Shown here: piece by piece, positions 6,998 through 15,822 of the stretch
Layout of the letters: every line of letters begins with the position of its first letter
How positions within the stretch are numbered: position 1 is the first letter of the stretch
Assembly (NCBI RefSeq): GCF_001894745.1
Contig: NZ_BBYF01000002.1
Location: 558,001-622,000, forward strand
Reading direction: 5' to 3'
DNA from: Paenibacillus sp. NAIST15-1
GTDB lineage: Bacteria; Bacillota; Bacilli; Paenibacillales; Paenibacillaceae
Length of the DNA stretch: 64,000 nucleotides
Notes under the pieces: model-generated
Told to the model about the DNA's origin: nothing
Databases searched by the model: none
Seen by the model: the letters and a program-made list of their open reading frames with translations, nothing else
Position numbers and translations under genes: made by a program

Positions 6998-9016
6998 ATG
7001 GATTCTTGCCATTCTAATGCAAATCCTTACGAAAAGGCTCAAATGTCAGACGGATTATCATCAATAGAATTAGTACCAGACATTGAGCGAGATGCTTGGT
7101 TCTTTCGAGAGTTGGAAAGTAGAGGAGTTAGGCTCAACAAAGGCCAGATTGAATTAGTTAGACATAAAAATGGCACAGCTCTGGTTAATGCAGTAGCAGG
7201 TGCAGGAAAGTCTTCATCTATTGTGTCTAGATTGTCTTATCTGGATCAAGTTCATGGTATTGATATCTCAAAGGTACTACTCATAACCTTCACCAAGAAG
7301 GCAGCTGATGAGATGATTTCTAAGGCAGTCAACCTTGGAATGACGAGCAAGGAAAAATTAAAACAAGTGACTGCTGGAACATTCCACTCAGTATTTCTAA
7401 AGGTATTAAGAAATAATGGTGACAATAGAGATATCCTATCTAGTGATAAAAGTAAGCAAATCACTATAAAGATGATCATAAGAGCACTTGGTATTGATGA
7501 TAAGCGCTATAGACCAGAAGACATTCTGGCACAAATATCACATTATAAAAATAATATTATTGATATTGATGATTACTATCACAGCGATGAGTTTGATAGA
7601 GAGTTCTACAACATATGGTCAAGGTATGAAAGACACAAACAAGAAAAAATGTTGATTGATTTTGATGATATGTTGTTGCTAACTTATCAATTACTGATTA
7701 ACAATAATGAAATATTGAAATCAATAAGAGAAGATTATCAATATATAATGGTAGACGAGTATCAGGACACTAATTACTTACAAAGTAAAATTATCGAATT
7801 GATTGCATCACCTCTAAGAAACATATTAGTGGTGGGGGACAGCGATCAGTCAATATTTTCATTCAATGGGGCAAAGATTGAAAATATCTTAAACTTTACT
7901 AATACATATCCAGAAACAATAATAATTACTTTAGATACAAATTATCGGTGTACTAATACTATCCTTGGCATGGCTAATCATGCAATCAAAAAGAATAAGC
8001 TTCGTATTGAAAAAGAATCAAAAGCAGTTAAACCTTCAAGTATATATCCATGCATCGGTAAATATGTCTCTACAGAAGATGAAGCAGCTAATATTGTTAA
8101 TCACATTACAAGTGAAGTTAGGCAAGGAGATAGGAAGTATTCGGACTTCGCAGTTCTCTATAGGACTAACGCTAATTCAAGATCTATTTTTGATGAATTA
8201 CTTTTAAGGGAGATCCCTTTCACTTCATATGGGAGTGAAGACGTATTCTATATTAACTCTACAGTAAAGCCACTGTTAGGGTATTTACGAGTTATGGTTG
8301 ATCCATATGATTTCAGTGCAATAGGCGATATTTTACCTACGCTCTATATTGCTAAAGATAAAGTAAAACAGATAGGTTCATTACAGCAAAGATATCCAAT
8401 TGCTAATCCAATTGAGCATGTTACTGAACTTGTATCATCTTCATACCAGCAAACAAAGATCCGAGATAAAATTGATCAGATGAAACGTATTACTTCTCAT
8501 CGCCCAATAGTTGTACTGAAGACTTTACGAGAGGATTATGAGAAATATCTGATTGGGGAAGATGAATCTGAATCAACGACATTACATAGGGAAATTGTGA
8601 AAGAAATGCTTGATGAACTTGAGAATAGCTCAAAAAAATTCAGTACGGTGAAAGAGTACATACTATTTATTGATCGTGTAATTAAAAACGCAAAACTTCA
8701 AAAAGAACAAAAAAAGAAAAACAATGCTGATACAGTTAAGATTATGACAATACATAAGAGTAAAGGATTAGAGTTTCCAGTAGTCTTTACTATTATGAAT
8801 AATGAAGGTGTATTACCTCACAAGTCAGCTTTTGAGGTTTGTACAGATGTTATCAATAATGGGATTAATGAAGCTCTGGAAGAAGAAAACAGACTCTTCT
8901 ATGTGGCTGTAACTCGTGCTGAAGATGAATTGTATTTAAGCTATGTTGATAGTCACAGGGGTAGAGACATGCATCCTTCACGCTTCATTGAGGATTATAT
9001 CGAGGCGGTGATTTAA
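6998..9016 (+). CDS. UvrD/PcrA-like superfamily 1 DNA helicase
   Basis: About 672 residues. Helicase motifs in order: Walker A VAGAGKSS, motif II DEYQDTNY, motif III GDSDQSIFSFNGA, motif V TIHKSKGLEF and motif VI YVAVTRAEDELYL. All catalytic residues are present, so an ATP-driven 3'-5' helicase of the PcrA/Rep/UvrD type is expected, working in phage replication or repair. Start: ATG 6998 gives the first methionine. GTG 6983 would make a 4-base GTGA overlap with the previous gene but lies on top of the ribosome site GGGAGGAG. The stop abuts the next ATG without a gap. Confidence 0.92.
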   Translation: MDSCHSNANPYEKAQMSDGLSSIELVPDIERDAWFFRELESRGVRLNKGQIELVRHKNGTALVNAVAGAGKSSSIVSRLSYLDQVHGIDISKVLLITFTKKAADEMISKAVNLGMTSKEKLKQVTAGTFHSVFLKVLRNNGDNRDILSSDKSKQITIKMIIRALGIDDKRYRPEDILAQISHYKNNIIDIDDYYHSDEFDREFYNIWSRYERHKQEKMLIDFDDMLLLTYQLLINNNEILKSIREDYQYIMVDEYQDTNYLQSKIIELIASPLRNILVVGDSDQSIFSFNGAKIENILNFTNTYPETIIITLDTNYRCTNTILGMANHAIKKNKLRIEKESKAVKPSSIYPCIGKYVSTEDEAANIVNHITSEVRQGDRKYSDFAVLYRTNANSRSIFDELLLREIPFTSYGSEDVFYINSTVKPLLGYLRVMVDPYDFSAIGDILPTLYIAKDKVKQIGSLQQRYPIANPIEHVTELVSSSYQQTKIRDKIDQMKRITSHRPIVVLKTLREDYEKYLIGEDESESTTLHREIVKEMLDELENSSKKFSTVKEYILFIDRVIKNAKLQKEQKKKNNADTVKIMTIHKSKGLEFPVVFTIMNNEGVLPHKSAFEVCTDVINNGINEALEEENRLFYVAVTRAEDELYLSYVDSHRGRDMHPSRFIEDYIEAVI

Positions 9017-9616
9017 ATGGCCTCACCAAGACAGGTTAAATGTGCATGGTGTGAACGCAAAGATTCAAAAGAACTTATGATACAGGAGTCTAACAGAAAG
9101 TATTATCATCACAATGAATGTTACTCAGCATATTTAAGTGAGAAAAATTTTAAACAAAAAGAGCGTATCGAGTTAGATCACCTAACAGATACCATAGTAC
9201 AAGTACATAAATTAAAATTTAGAGGAAGTATTCCTAGTTCATTTTATCCATACATAAACGATCTTAGAAATGATTCTGTATTATTTGGGAAAATGCAGAA
9301 GAGATATAAAGAAGGAATATCATATGTATTATTGGCAAATACTTATCAATTTTGTGAAGAGAAAATTGCTTGGGCGAAAGCTAATAAACAATTTAAAAAT
9401 ACGCTGTCAGAATTAAAGTATTGTTTAGCCATTGTTAAAAATAACATAGAAAACTCATTAAAAGAAAATATTAAGAAGAATATAGAACTAAACAAGTTTA
9501 AAAAGCTACAGGAAGAACACGAGAGTATTAACGCAGTCAAAGAACGCCTAAAAAACTTAACGATAGAAGAGTCTGCTCCAAGTGAGGAAATTAATGTGGA
9601 AACGCTTTTTGATTAA
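9017..9616 (+). CDS. Zinc-finger phage protein in the replication operon
   Basis: 199 residues. An N-terminal zinc site is suggested by CAWC (about residue 9), YHHNEC and a helical tail. The C-terminal half is a Lys/Glu-rich coiled coil (about residues 115-180). The ATG follows the helicase stop directly and the next gene is the DnaB-like helicase, so a replication accessory or loader role is plausible but unproven. Confidence 0.6.
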   Translation: MASPRQVKCAWCERKDSKELMIQESNRKYYHHNECYSAYLSEKNFKQKERIELDHLTDTIVQVHKLKFRGSIPSSFYPYINDLRNDSVLFGKMQKRYKEGISYVLLANTYQFCEEKIAWAKANKQFKNTLSELKYCLAIVKNNIENSLKENIKKNIELNKFKKLQEEHESINAVKERLKNLTIEESAPSEEINVETLFD

Positions 9617-9630
9617 GGAGATGAAAAGAA

Positions 9631-11199
9631 ATAGATACACTAATTACTTCTGAGATTAAAGACCCTCATACTGAAGTTTTAGTTGTGGGAAGTCTATATA
9701 GGAATCCTGATTTGCTTTTGGATTTTGGAGAATTAATAATTCCTAAGTATGATTTTGCTTATGATACAACAAACTTTTTGTTCAATTCGCTTTATGAAAT
9801 GTATCAATTTCAAATAAAGGGCGAGCTAACCGAATCTAAGATAAATATTTTCATGCACCAAGACACTGAGAGGAAGAAGCAATATGAGAAGATAAAGGGT
9901 TATCAATACATAAGACGTATTATGGCAGCAGCCGATTTAGATGAATTCCAAACATACTATAATAACTTAAAGAAATATTCACTACTTAGAGAATTGGAGC
10001 TAAAAGGATTTCCTGCTAAAAAGATATTCGAAAAAAATAATTTTAGTAAGGTTACTCCAGAGAATATTTTGCATGGTATGGAAATGCAAATTATAAACAT
10101 AGGTACAGTTATTGGTGGAGCACAAGATAGTGTAATTCTCGGAAGAAAGATGACTGAAAGGGTGAAAGAATGGAAGAAGAAGCCTGATTTTGGTTTAGAG
10201 ATTCCTTTTGAGTTGATTAATATGCTTTTAAGGGGACTAAGAAAAAAGAAACTCACATTAACAGGAATGCACTCAGGATGTGGAAAATCGCGTCTTACAT
10301 CCAAAGTTGCATGTTATCTTGGGATATTTAAAGGTGTGAATATACTTGTAGCTGCTAACGAGCAAGATGAAGATGAATGGGATGCAATGGTTATTAGTTG
10401 TATTGTTAACAATCCAGAATTTCATTATAAACCTAATAGTAATGAACTGAATGAAGTAGGTAAAATCATTAATGAAAAAGGGTATCAATATAAGGGCATT
10501 GATGAAACTAAAATCGTCACAGGTACTTTGACTGAAGAAGAGGACGAGATTGTGATGGTGGCAGCAGAATACATAGAAGTGCACAGCAAGATTCATTTTT
10601 TAGAGTTGTCTAAATACGATGAAGTATCTCTCAAAAGACACTTTAAAAAGCATAAAATTAAGAAATGTGAGTTAATTATATATGATACCCTGAAAGCACC
10701 TGATCATGATTGGATGTCATTTGTTAAGACTGGTGACATGCTTAAGGAGCAAGCAAAAGAACTAGAAATCTCCTTCTGGGCAACTTTTCAGTTAACAGAT
10801 GATAGTTTATTCAATGAAATATTGAACTCAACCGCGATTGCAAATGGTAAGCATATAAAACATATTGCTGATGGTTTGATGATGTTTAGACCGCTTTTTC
10901 CAGATGACTACGATAAATATGTAATTTACAATCCTAGTTCTAAGCCTTTTGTGGAGGAGAGAAGAAGGTTAGACCGAAGTCAGACATATTATATGGGAGT
11001 TATTGATAAAAATCGCGGCGGGAAAGATAAGGATCTAATTTGTTTTAGAGTTGATAAGGGCAAGAATATCTGGATAGAGGAAGGTTATCTAATTTTATCT
11101 GATATCGAAAAAGACTTTATTAAAACAAAGAAAGAATATAATAAACTTAAAAAGGAACAACAGGTTCATGAATTGAAAGAAAAGCTAGGTAAGGCATAG
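9631..11199 (+). CDS. yorI: DnaB-type replicative helicase, SPbeta YorI-like
   Basis: 522 residues if started at ATA 9631. N-terminal helical domain (about 1-150), then a RecA-fold ATPase with Walker A TGMHSGCGKSR and a Walker-B-like LIIYDTLK. This matches phage replicative helicases of the SPbeta YorI group, which unwind DNA ahead of the phage polymerase. Start: the conserved N-terminus (DTLITSEIKDPHTEVLVVGS) is open from 9625 with no ATG, GTG or TTG before GTG 9685, which falls inside it. TAAGGAGATGA at 9613-9623 places ATA 9631 at normal spacing. An out-of-frame ATG at 9621 gives only 10 residues. The symbol follows similarity by eye. Confidence 0.85.
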   Translation: MDTLITSEIKDPHTEVLVVGSLYRNPDLLLDFGELIIPKYDFAYDTTNFLFNSLYEMYQFQIKGELTESKINIFMHQDTERKKQYEKIKGYQYIRRIMAAADLDEFQTYYNNLKKYSLLRELELKGFPAKKIFEKNNFSKVTPENILHGMEMQIINIGTVIGGAQDSVILGRKMTERVKEWKKKPDFGLEIPFELINMLLRGLRKKKLTLTGMHSGCGKSRLTSKVACYLGIFKGVNILVAANEQDEDEWDAMVISCIVNNPEFHYKPNSNELNEVGKIINEKGYQYKGIDETKIVTGTLTEEEDEIVMVAAEYIEVHSKIHFLELSKYDEVSLKRHFKKHKIKKCELIIYDTLKAPDHDWMSFVKTGDMLKEQAKELEISFWATFQLTDDSLFNEILNSTAIANGKHIKHIADGLMMFRPLFPDDYDKYVIYNPSSKPFVEERRRLDRSQTYYMGVIDKNRGGKDKDLICFRVDKGKNIWIEEGYLILSDIEKDFIKTKKEYNKLKKEQQVHELKEKLGKA

Positions 11200-11212
11200 G
11201 ATGTGATTTAAA

Positions 11213-12241
11213 ATAAATGCTTCTGACCTGAAGGATAAAATAATTCAAGATGATAAAGTTAAGGATATAGTCAACGCATTGGGCTGCTCTAATTTTAGAA
11301 AAGGAACTAGTTATTATACATGCTCCAATCCAGATGGAGATGCAAGAGCAGCCATAAATATCAATATTGAAAATCTTAGTGTTATGAATCACACTCGAAA
11401 TGATTTTCCAAAAGAACGTGCAGATATTATTACCTTAGTTGAATACATAAAAGATTTCTACTTTACAAAAGCAATGAATTGGATCTGTGAGGTATGTGGG
11501 TACGATTATTATCATGGAGATTTTGAAAAAGAAAAAATTGATGATCCCTGTTTATTAGCGCTCGATGTTATAGAGTCAAAAACACTAGACAAGGAAATTG
11601 AATTAAGAAAATTAGATGATAGGATATTATTTGAGTATGTGCAGTATCCTCACATTCTTTTTTTGCAAGAGGGAATATCATTAGATGTACAAAAATTATT
11701 TGAGGTTGGTTACTCAGTTAGAGATAGTTGCATAACAATTCCTATCAGGGACGAGTTAGGAAGTTTGGTTGGTGTTAAAGGGCGAACCACACTTGATTAT
11801 GAGAAGTTGAAAATGTCTAAATATTGGTTCCCTTACGCAACTCCCAAATCACAAATACTCTATGGGCTAGATAAATCGTATCAGTTCATAAAGGATTCAG
11901 GCAAAGTATTAGTTTATGAAGCTGAAAAAAGTGTTCAAAAAAGCTTCTCTTACAATATAAAAAATTGTGTCAGTATAGGTGGACATATACTTAGTGAAAC
12001 ACAGGTTATGAAGCTAGAGAAGTTAGGAGTAGATGTAATCCTCGCCTTCGACAAGAATGTGACTGCTGAAGAAATAAAGGATGAGGCAAGGAAATTTATT
12101 ATTCCAGAAAAAGTTTATACGATTTTTGAGCAAAAGAATAAACTTCTCGACGAAAAGGATGCTCCAGTTGATAAGGGAAGAGATATATTTATCCAACTGC
12201 TTACAACAGAAACATATAGAGCACTAAAGCAAGGGGAATGA
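11213..12241 (+). CDS. yorJ: DnaG-like primase, SPbeta YorJ-like
   Basis: About 342 residues. An N-terminal zinc-finger remnant (YYTCSNPDGD plus ICEVCGYD) is followed by a region with VGVKGRT, then a Toprim-like segment: LVYEAEKSV, CVSIGGHI and VDVILAFDKNVT (acidic Glu and Asp positions). This is the plan of small phage primases, which make primers for the neighbouring helicase and the YorL-like polymerase. Start: the frame is open from TTT 11207 and has no ATG, GTG or TTG before TTG 11279. AGGATGTGAT (11198-11207) matches the anti-SD consensus and puts ATA 11213 at ideal distance. Confidence 0.75.
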   Translation: MNASDLKDKIIQDDKVKDIVNALGCSNFRKGTSYYTCSNPDGDARAAININIENLSVMNHTRNDFPKERADIITLVEYIKDFYFTKAMNWICEVCGYDYYHGDFEKEKIDDPCLLALDVIESKTLDKEIELRKLDDRILFEYVQYPHILFLQEGISLDVQKLFEVGYSVRDSCITIPIRDELGSLVGVKGRTTLDYEKLKMSKYWFPYATPKSQILYGLDKSYQFIKDSGKVLVYEAEKSVQKSFSYNIKNCVSIGGHILSETQVMKLEKLGVDVILAFDKNVTAEEIKDEARKFIIPEKVYTIFEQKNKLLDEKDAPVDKGRDIFIQLLTTETYRALKQGE

Positions 12242-12253
12242 AACTACTCTTTC

Positions 12254-12333
12254 ATAGCCAATGATCCAATAAGATAAAATATATAAATACATATAAAATA
12301 TCTGTTGACTGATCATTGGCTATTCTGATACAG
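12254..12333 (+). promoter_or_regulatory. Promoter embedded in a perfect 13-base inverted repeat
   Basis: ATAGCCAATGATC (12254-12266) and GATCATTGGCTAT (12311-12323) are perfect complements separated by 44 AT-rich bases. A sigma-A promoter TTGACT (12305-12310), 18 bases, TACAGT (12329-12334) has its spacer filled by the right arm. No U-run follows, so this is an operator rather than a terminator. It drives the 12.4-19 kb gene run. Confidence 0.55.
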
Positions 12334-12376
12334 TAAAGATGAAGGTAAAGGAAAAGAATAGGAGATGATATTAAAT

Positions 12377-12667
12377 ATGAAAATTGACCAAAAGGCTATT
12401 GAGCAGTACCAAGAACTTTGTCATTTAAGTGCTATGAAATGCGAGACGTTGTTTGATATCGAGTATAAGATTGAACGAGCAATAGCACTAGGACAACTGA
12501 TTGAAATGACTTCAGAAACAAAGATGTACCGCTATTACAATCTTAACTTTGTTGTAAAAAACAATAAGGTAGTGCGTATTTACCGAAGTAGATCTATCCC
12601 TGAAGTATTTATAAACGAAAAAATCAAATTTCAATATGATAGAATACATAGAAAGATCTTGGTTTGA
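12377..12667 (+). CDS. Unknown protein, 96 aa
   Basis: Start chosen at ATG 12377, 12 bases after AGGAG; ATG 12365 touches the ribosome site. Helical N-terminus, beta-rich C-terminus ending YDRIHRKILV. No family recognised. It overlaps the open frame of the GHKL ATPase but ends before that gene's likely ATG. Confidence 0.5.
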   Translation: MKIDQKAIEQYQELCHLSAMKCETLFDIEYKIERAIALGQLIEMTSETKMYRYYNLNFVVKNNKVVRIYRSRSIPEVFINEKIKFQYDRIHRKILV

Positions 12668-12677
12668 GGCAATATAT

Positions 12678-13790
12678 ATGAGTAAGTATGAACTTAGTTT
12701 ATCCAGAGATTACGTTCCTGATTGGACACTTGTTGATGCAATTCGTGAGTTGTTCCAAAACGCATTAGATCAACAAACTACAATGCCAGATAATGAAATG
12801 TTCTTTAGCTATAAAGAGGATGAAAAGAAATTATACATAGGTAATAAATCATCGGTATTAAGCGTGAAGTCACTACTCCTTGGGAAGTCAACTAAGAGAA
12901 ATGAGCCAAATACAATCGGGAAGTTCGGTGAGGGGTATAAAGTAGCTACTCTAGTCCTTACACGATTGAATAAATGCGTAACATTCTTCAATTATGGGGC
13001 GAGAGAAGTGTGGAGGCCGAGATTTGTTAATTCTCGTAGATATGGATGTGAAATACTAACCTTCTTCATAGACAAGAAATACATCTGGCAGAGGGTTCCT
13101 GATATGAACTTGACAATAGAAATTGATAACATTTCACCTGAAGAATATTCGGATATCGTAGCGTCAAATCTACACTGTCAAGACGTTGGTAAAGTAACAC
13201 ATAGTGAATGTGGTCGCATCCTTCATGAGAGTAGATACAAAGGCAAGGTATTTGTAAACGGATTGTTTGTTTGTGATTACATTAAATATGAAGAAGGATA
13301 TGATTTTAGACCTCAATATTTAAGACTTGATAGAGATAGAAAACTTGCTGATAATTTCGAGCTTGAGTGGTTGTCATCAAGAATGTGGAGAGGAGCGCAA
13401 GCGGAAAAAGCTGTTGAATTAATTAAAAGAGGCTGTGCTGATGTCGCTTATTTTTCAAGTGTTAGTTTTTATAGTCCATCTTCTACGGTAATTGACGATA
13501 TTGTATTTGAGGATTTCAAAAAGGAACATGGTGAAAATGCTATTCCAGTTACGACACAGGATGAATATGTTGAGATAAACTCTTCTCCTGAGTATAGGCC
13601 AGTGATAGTGTCACAATCCTACTGTAATGTTATTAAATCAAGTAGTAAGTATGAGCCACCTGTATTAAGAAAGATTGATATTGAGACTTCAAAAGCGAAA
13701 ATTGAGAAGTGGTTAGAAAAACATAAGCAGTCACTGTCTAAAAAAGCAATTCTTGAGTTACAAAATATTATTGAAGAAGTTAGTTGTTAA
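12678..13790 (+). CDS. GHKL-fold ATPase
   Basis: 370 residues from ATG 12678 (behind TTGAGG). The Bergerat ATP-binding motifs are clear: N-box IRELFQNALDQ (Glu and Asn for Mg-ATP), G1-like LYIGNKS, and the glycine lid TIGKFGEGYK. These define the GHKL group (gyrase B, Hsp90, histidine kinases, MutL). No dimerisation or histidine-phosphotransfer domain is visible, so it is not a sensor kinase. The C-terminal 150 residues have no known domain. It may be an ATP-gated clamp or chaperone for a phage process; this is inference. It follows the 12305 promoter. Confidence 0.7.
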   Translation: MSKYELSLSRDYVPDWTLVDAIRELFQNALDQQTTMPDNEMFFSYKEDEKKLYIGNKSSVLSVKSLLLGKSTKRNEPNTIGKFGEGYKVATLVLTRLNKCVTFFNYGAREVWRPRFVNSRRYGCEILTFFIDKKYIWQRVPDMNLTIEIDNISPEEYSDIVASNLHCQDVGKVTHSECGRILHESRYKGKVFVNGLFVCDYIKYEEGYDFRPQYLRLDRDRKLADNFELEWLSSRMWRGAQAEKAVELIKRGCADVAYFSSVSFYSPSSTVIDDIVFEDFKKEHGENAIPVTTQDEYVEINSSPEYRPVIVSQSYCNVIKSSSKYEPPVLRKIDIETSKAKIEKWLEKHKQSLSKKAILELQNIIEEVSC

Positions 13791-13805
13791 GATTGGAGAC
13801 GGTAT

Positions 13806-14045
13806 ATGAATAGTTTAAAACGGATGCTTCAGTTGTATCTTCAACTAGAAGAGATTGAAAACGAAATTGCGGAATGTGAATCAAATCTCCTTGGATCAGA
13901 AATTAAGTATGGGGAATATGGGCTCTGCACGATTATTTTTATTGATGGGAATTATGCAACTTTAGCCTGTGAATCAGATGATGACGATGATGATGATGAT
14001 GATCGTCATGAAATTGAGGTTTCATTAGAGGAACTAGTTAAATAA
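13806..14045 (+). CDS. Unknown protein with a nine-Asp run, 79 aa
   Basis: ATG behind TTGGAGACGGT. An N-terminal Leu/Glu helix leads to a beta hairpin and then nine consecutive aspartates encoded by a GAT/GAC triplet repeat (about 13977-14003). Such a run could bind cations or simply reflect repeat expansion. No family recognised. Confidence 0.5.
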   Translation: MNSLKRMLQLYLQLEEIENEIAECESNLLGSEIKYGEYGLCTIIFIDGNYATLACESDDDDDDDDDRHEIEVSLEELVK

Positions 14046-14069
14046 AATTATCAAAGGACTGATGCAAAA

Positions 14070-14345
14070 ATGTTTAATTTACGTAACAGTGATGATATCA
14101 GATTAATAAAAAGTATTACAGGGGAGGCATATTATCTTCGCAAGTCACCGTATGGATTTTTTGAACAATACACTTTCTATGATGAGAACGGCAATGAAAT
14201 AGAAACTTTCGCTCCATATAATTCTGATGGTGAAATAATCGGTTTTTATGTTTATGATTTAGGAGAAAAGGTTTTATTTGAAGGTGTAATAATAAATGCA
14301 GAATTTTCAGAGACTGAGTTCTATGATTCCGAACACTATAATTAG
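14070..14345 (+). CDS. Unknown acidic protein, 91 aa
   Basis: ATG start, weak ribosome site (AAAGGACTGATGC). Beta-rich with several Tyr and Phe, net acidic. No motif recognised. Confidence 0.5.
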   Translation: MFNLRNSDDIRLIKSITGEAYYLRKSPYGFFEQYTFYDENGNEIETFAPYNSDGEIIGFYVYDLGEKVLFEGVIINAEFSETEFYDSEHYN

Positions 14346-14401
14346 TCGAGTAGGTGCAGAGGCATTACAACGATAGAAAAGGAGGCTCTACGAGGAAGGT
14401 T

Positions 14402-14485
14402 ATGTTGTTTAAATCAACACAAGACATCATTGATTATTACAAAAGTCAAAACAATAACAAGGAGGAAACAAAGTGTTCAAAGTAA
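14402..14485 (+). CDS. Possible 27-aa peptide overlapping the next gene
   Basis: ATG behind GAGGAAGGTT; the end overlaps the following GTG start by 13 bases. Its 3' end encodes the next gene's ribosome site. It may be a leader peptide for translational coupling or chance. Confidence 0.3.
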   Translation: MLFKSTQDIIDYYKSQNNNKEETKCSK

Positions 14486-14661
14486 TCTATCTTGATCTGA
14501 AGACTGACTTCATTAGGGAAAAGAGCTTTGACATGGAAGATGAAGCAAAAGAATATTTCTTTAATCATAAAACAGGTTCAGGCTATATGAGTTTGAGCCT
14601 AACAAGTCCTGAAGACATACTGCTTTATGATAAGTGGGATGCTTGGTTGTTTCATCAATAA
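14473..14661 (+). CDS. Unknown protein, 62 aa
   Basis: GTG start behind AAGGAGGAAACAA, a strong site. Alpha/beta, no recognised motif. The C-terminus has several Trp and ends in LFHQ. Confidence 0.5.
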   Translation: MFKVIYLDLKTDFIREKSFDMEDEAKEYFFNHKTGSGYMSLSLTSPEDILLYDKWDAWLFHQ

Positions 14662-14681
14662 ACTTTAAAGTGAGGGTATAT

Positions 14682-14855
14682 ATGAAAGATAAGAAAACAA
14701 AATCATTTCTATCAGCATTAGATTTATTATCTAAGAAGTATGGAATATACATAGATCTTCATTCGTGCGAGGAAATTGTGTTGGTTGATGAGATTGGAAA
14801 TGTTTTAGGTGAAGATTTTCATTATGACAACGCACTTGGATATAAGTGTTACTGA
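14682..14855 (+). CDS. Unknown protein, 57 aa
   Basis: Start placed at ATG 14682 behind GTGAGGG; the open frame extends upstream into the previous gene. Lys-rich N-terminus, acidic centre. Not recognised. Confidence 0.45.
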   Translation: MKDKKTKSFLSALDLLSKKYGIYIDLHSCEEIVLVDEIGNVLGEDFHYDNALGYKCY

Positions 14856-14900
14856 GATTTAAGGGAGCATGAAACACGAATTTCATGAGGAGATGATTGA

Positions 14901-15152
14901 GTGTATCAGGTAACTGTAAACTTAGAGCAACGCGTAACCATCGATAAAAATCAAATTGCTGAAATATTAGTTCGTGAACAATCGAATCTGTTAGGTGGCT
15001 CAAATCGTTGGATTCAGCAAGGAGAAGTATGGGAGAAGTATAGTTATCATAGAGACTATGAGATGAAGGAGAAAGTAAGAGATGCTTCAGATGAAGAAGT
15101 TGTAGCTTATGATGCATTAAATACTGTTATTGATTATTTTAAGAAACTTTAA
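14901..15152 (+). CDS. Unknown protein, 83 aa
   Basis: GTG start, GGAG 9 bases upstream. Begins YQVTVNLEQRVTI, a beta strand pair, then a helical acidic tail. No family recognised. The gap before it holds a short palindrome (CATGAAACACGAATTTCATG). Confidence 0.5.
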   Translation: MYQVTVNLEQRVTIDKNQIAEILVREQSNLLGGSNRWIQQGEVWEKYSYHRDYEMKEKVRDASDEEVVAYDALNTVIDYFKKL

Positions 15153-15178
15153 ATTGTAAATAACAAGGGCTGATATAA

Positions 15179-15541
15179 ATGAAAAATAAAGATATTATAG
15201 TAAAAATTAAATTCGATACTCATACCATGCTATTCGGTAATTCACACAAGCCATGGAAAATGCAATTTGAAGAATACCTCATAGATCTATACCGTAATGG
15301 CATGTATCCAAATAACATTGAAGAAGTATTGGTCTCTGATGAACCTTGGGTCAAATGGGGCGGTTTGAAATGGTGTACTGAGACGCGTTTTCAAAATCAG
15401 TTGAATCGTGAAGGGTGCCAAGGTAATGATCCAGACAATCCAAATCCAAGACAGTATTCCGATATGGAGTTCTATAAGAGTGGGGTTGTGACTAAGAAAG
15501 TGATATCAATTTTCGCGAATGTACGTAAGGGGATTTATTAA
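15179..15541 (+). CDS. Unknown protein, 120 aa
   Basis: ATG start behind AAGGGCTGATATAA. Contains the Trp-rich stretch EPWVKWGGLKW and a Pro/Asn loop DPDNPNPRQY. No family recognised. Confidence 0.5.
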   Translation: MKNKDIIVKIKFDTHTMLFGNSHKPWKMQFEEYLIDLYRNGMYPNNIEEVLVSDEPWVKWGGLKWCTETRFQNQLNREGCQGNDPDNPNPRQYSDMEFYKSGVVTKKVISIFANVRKGIY

Positions 15542-15568
15542 TACTAGAGCAAGAGGGGGGAATATTGA

Positions 15569-15730
15569 GTGATAGACATCAAAAAGTGTATAGGGTGTTC
15601 AGAGTTTGCTCATATGGACGACATGTGCCAATGTGAAAAGACGGGATTTTGGATATGTTCCAATTGTGATCATCTACTTAAAGTTACAGTGAATACTGAA
15701 GGTGAGCATGTGTATATATTGAAAGATTAG
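15569..15730 (+). CDS. Small zinc-finger protein, 53 aa
   Basis: GTG start 8 bases after AGAGGGGGG. Cysteines are arranged CIGC, CQC and CSNC, with HMDDM and CDH between them, enough for one or two zinc sites. Short Cys4 proteins like this are common in phages of Bacillus and Paenibacillus. Function unknown. Confidence 0.5.
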   Translation: MIDIKKCIGCSEFAHMDDMCQCEKTGFWICSNCDHLLKVTVNTEGEHVYILKD

Positions 15731-15822
15731 TATTACGAATTCATCTTAGAGAAATGAAGTCCCTATAAAGTAGTGATTTCATTTTGAATAAAGATAAATA
15801 TACATATGAGGATGATTGGAAA

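Noticed and set aside
12281-12300. Recurrent ACATATAAATA-type AT-rich words (also near 19311, 23095, 5831) as centromere-like iterons
   Set aside because: They are irregular in spacing and sequence and fit ordinary AT-rich phage promoter regions; no array could be defined.
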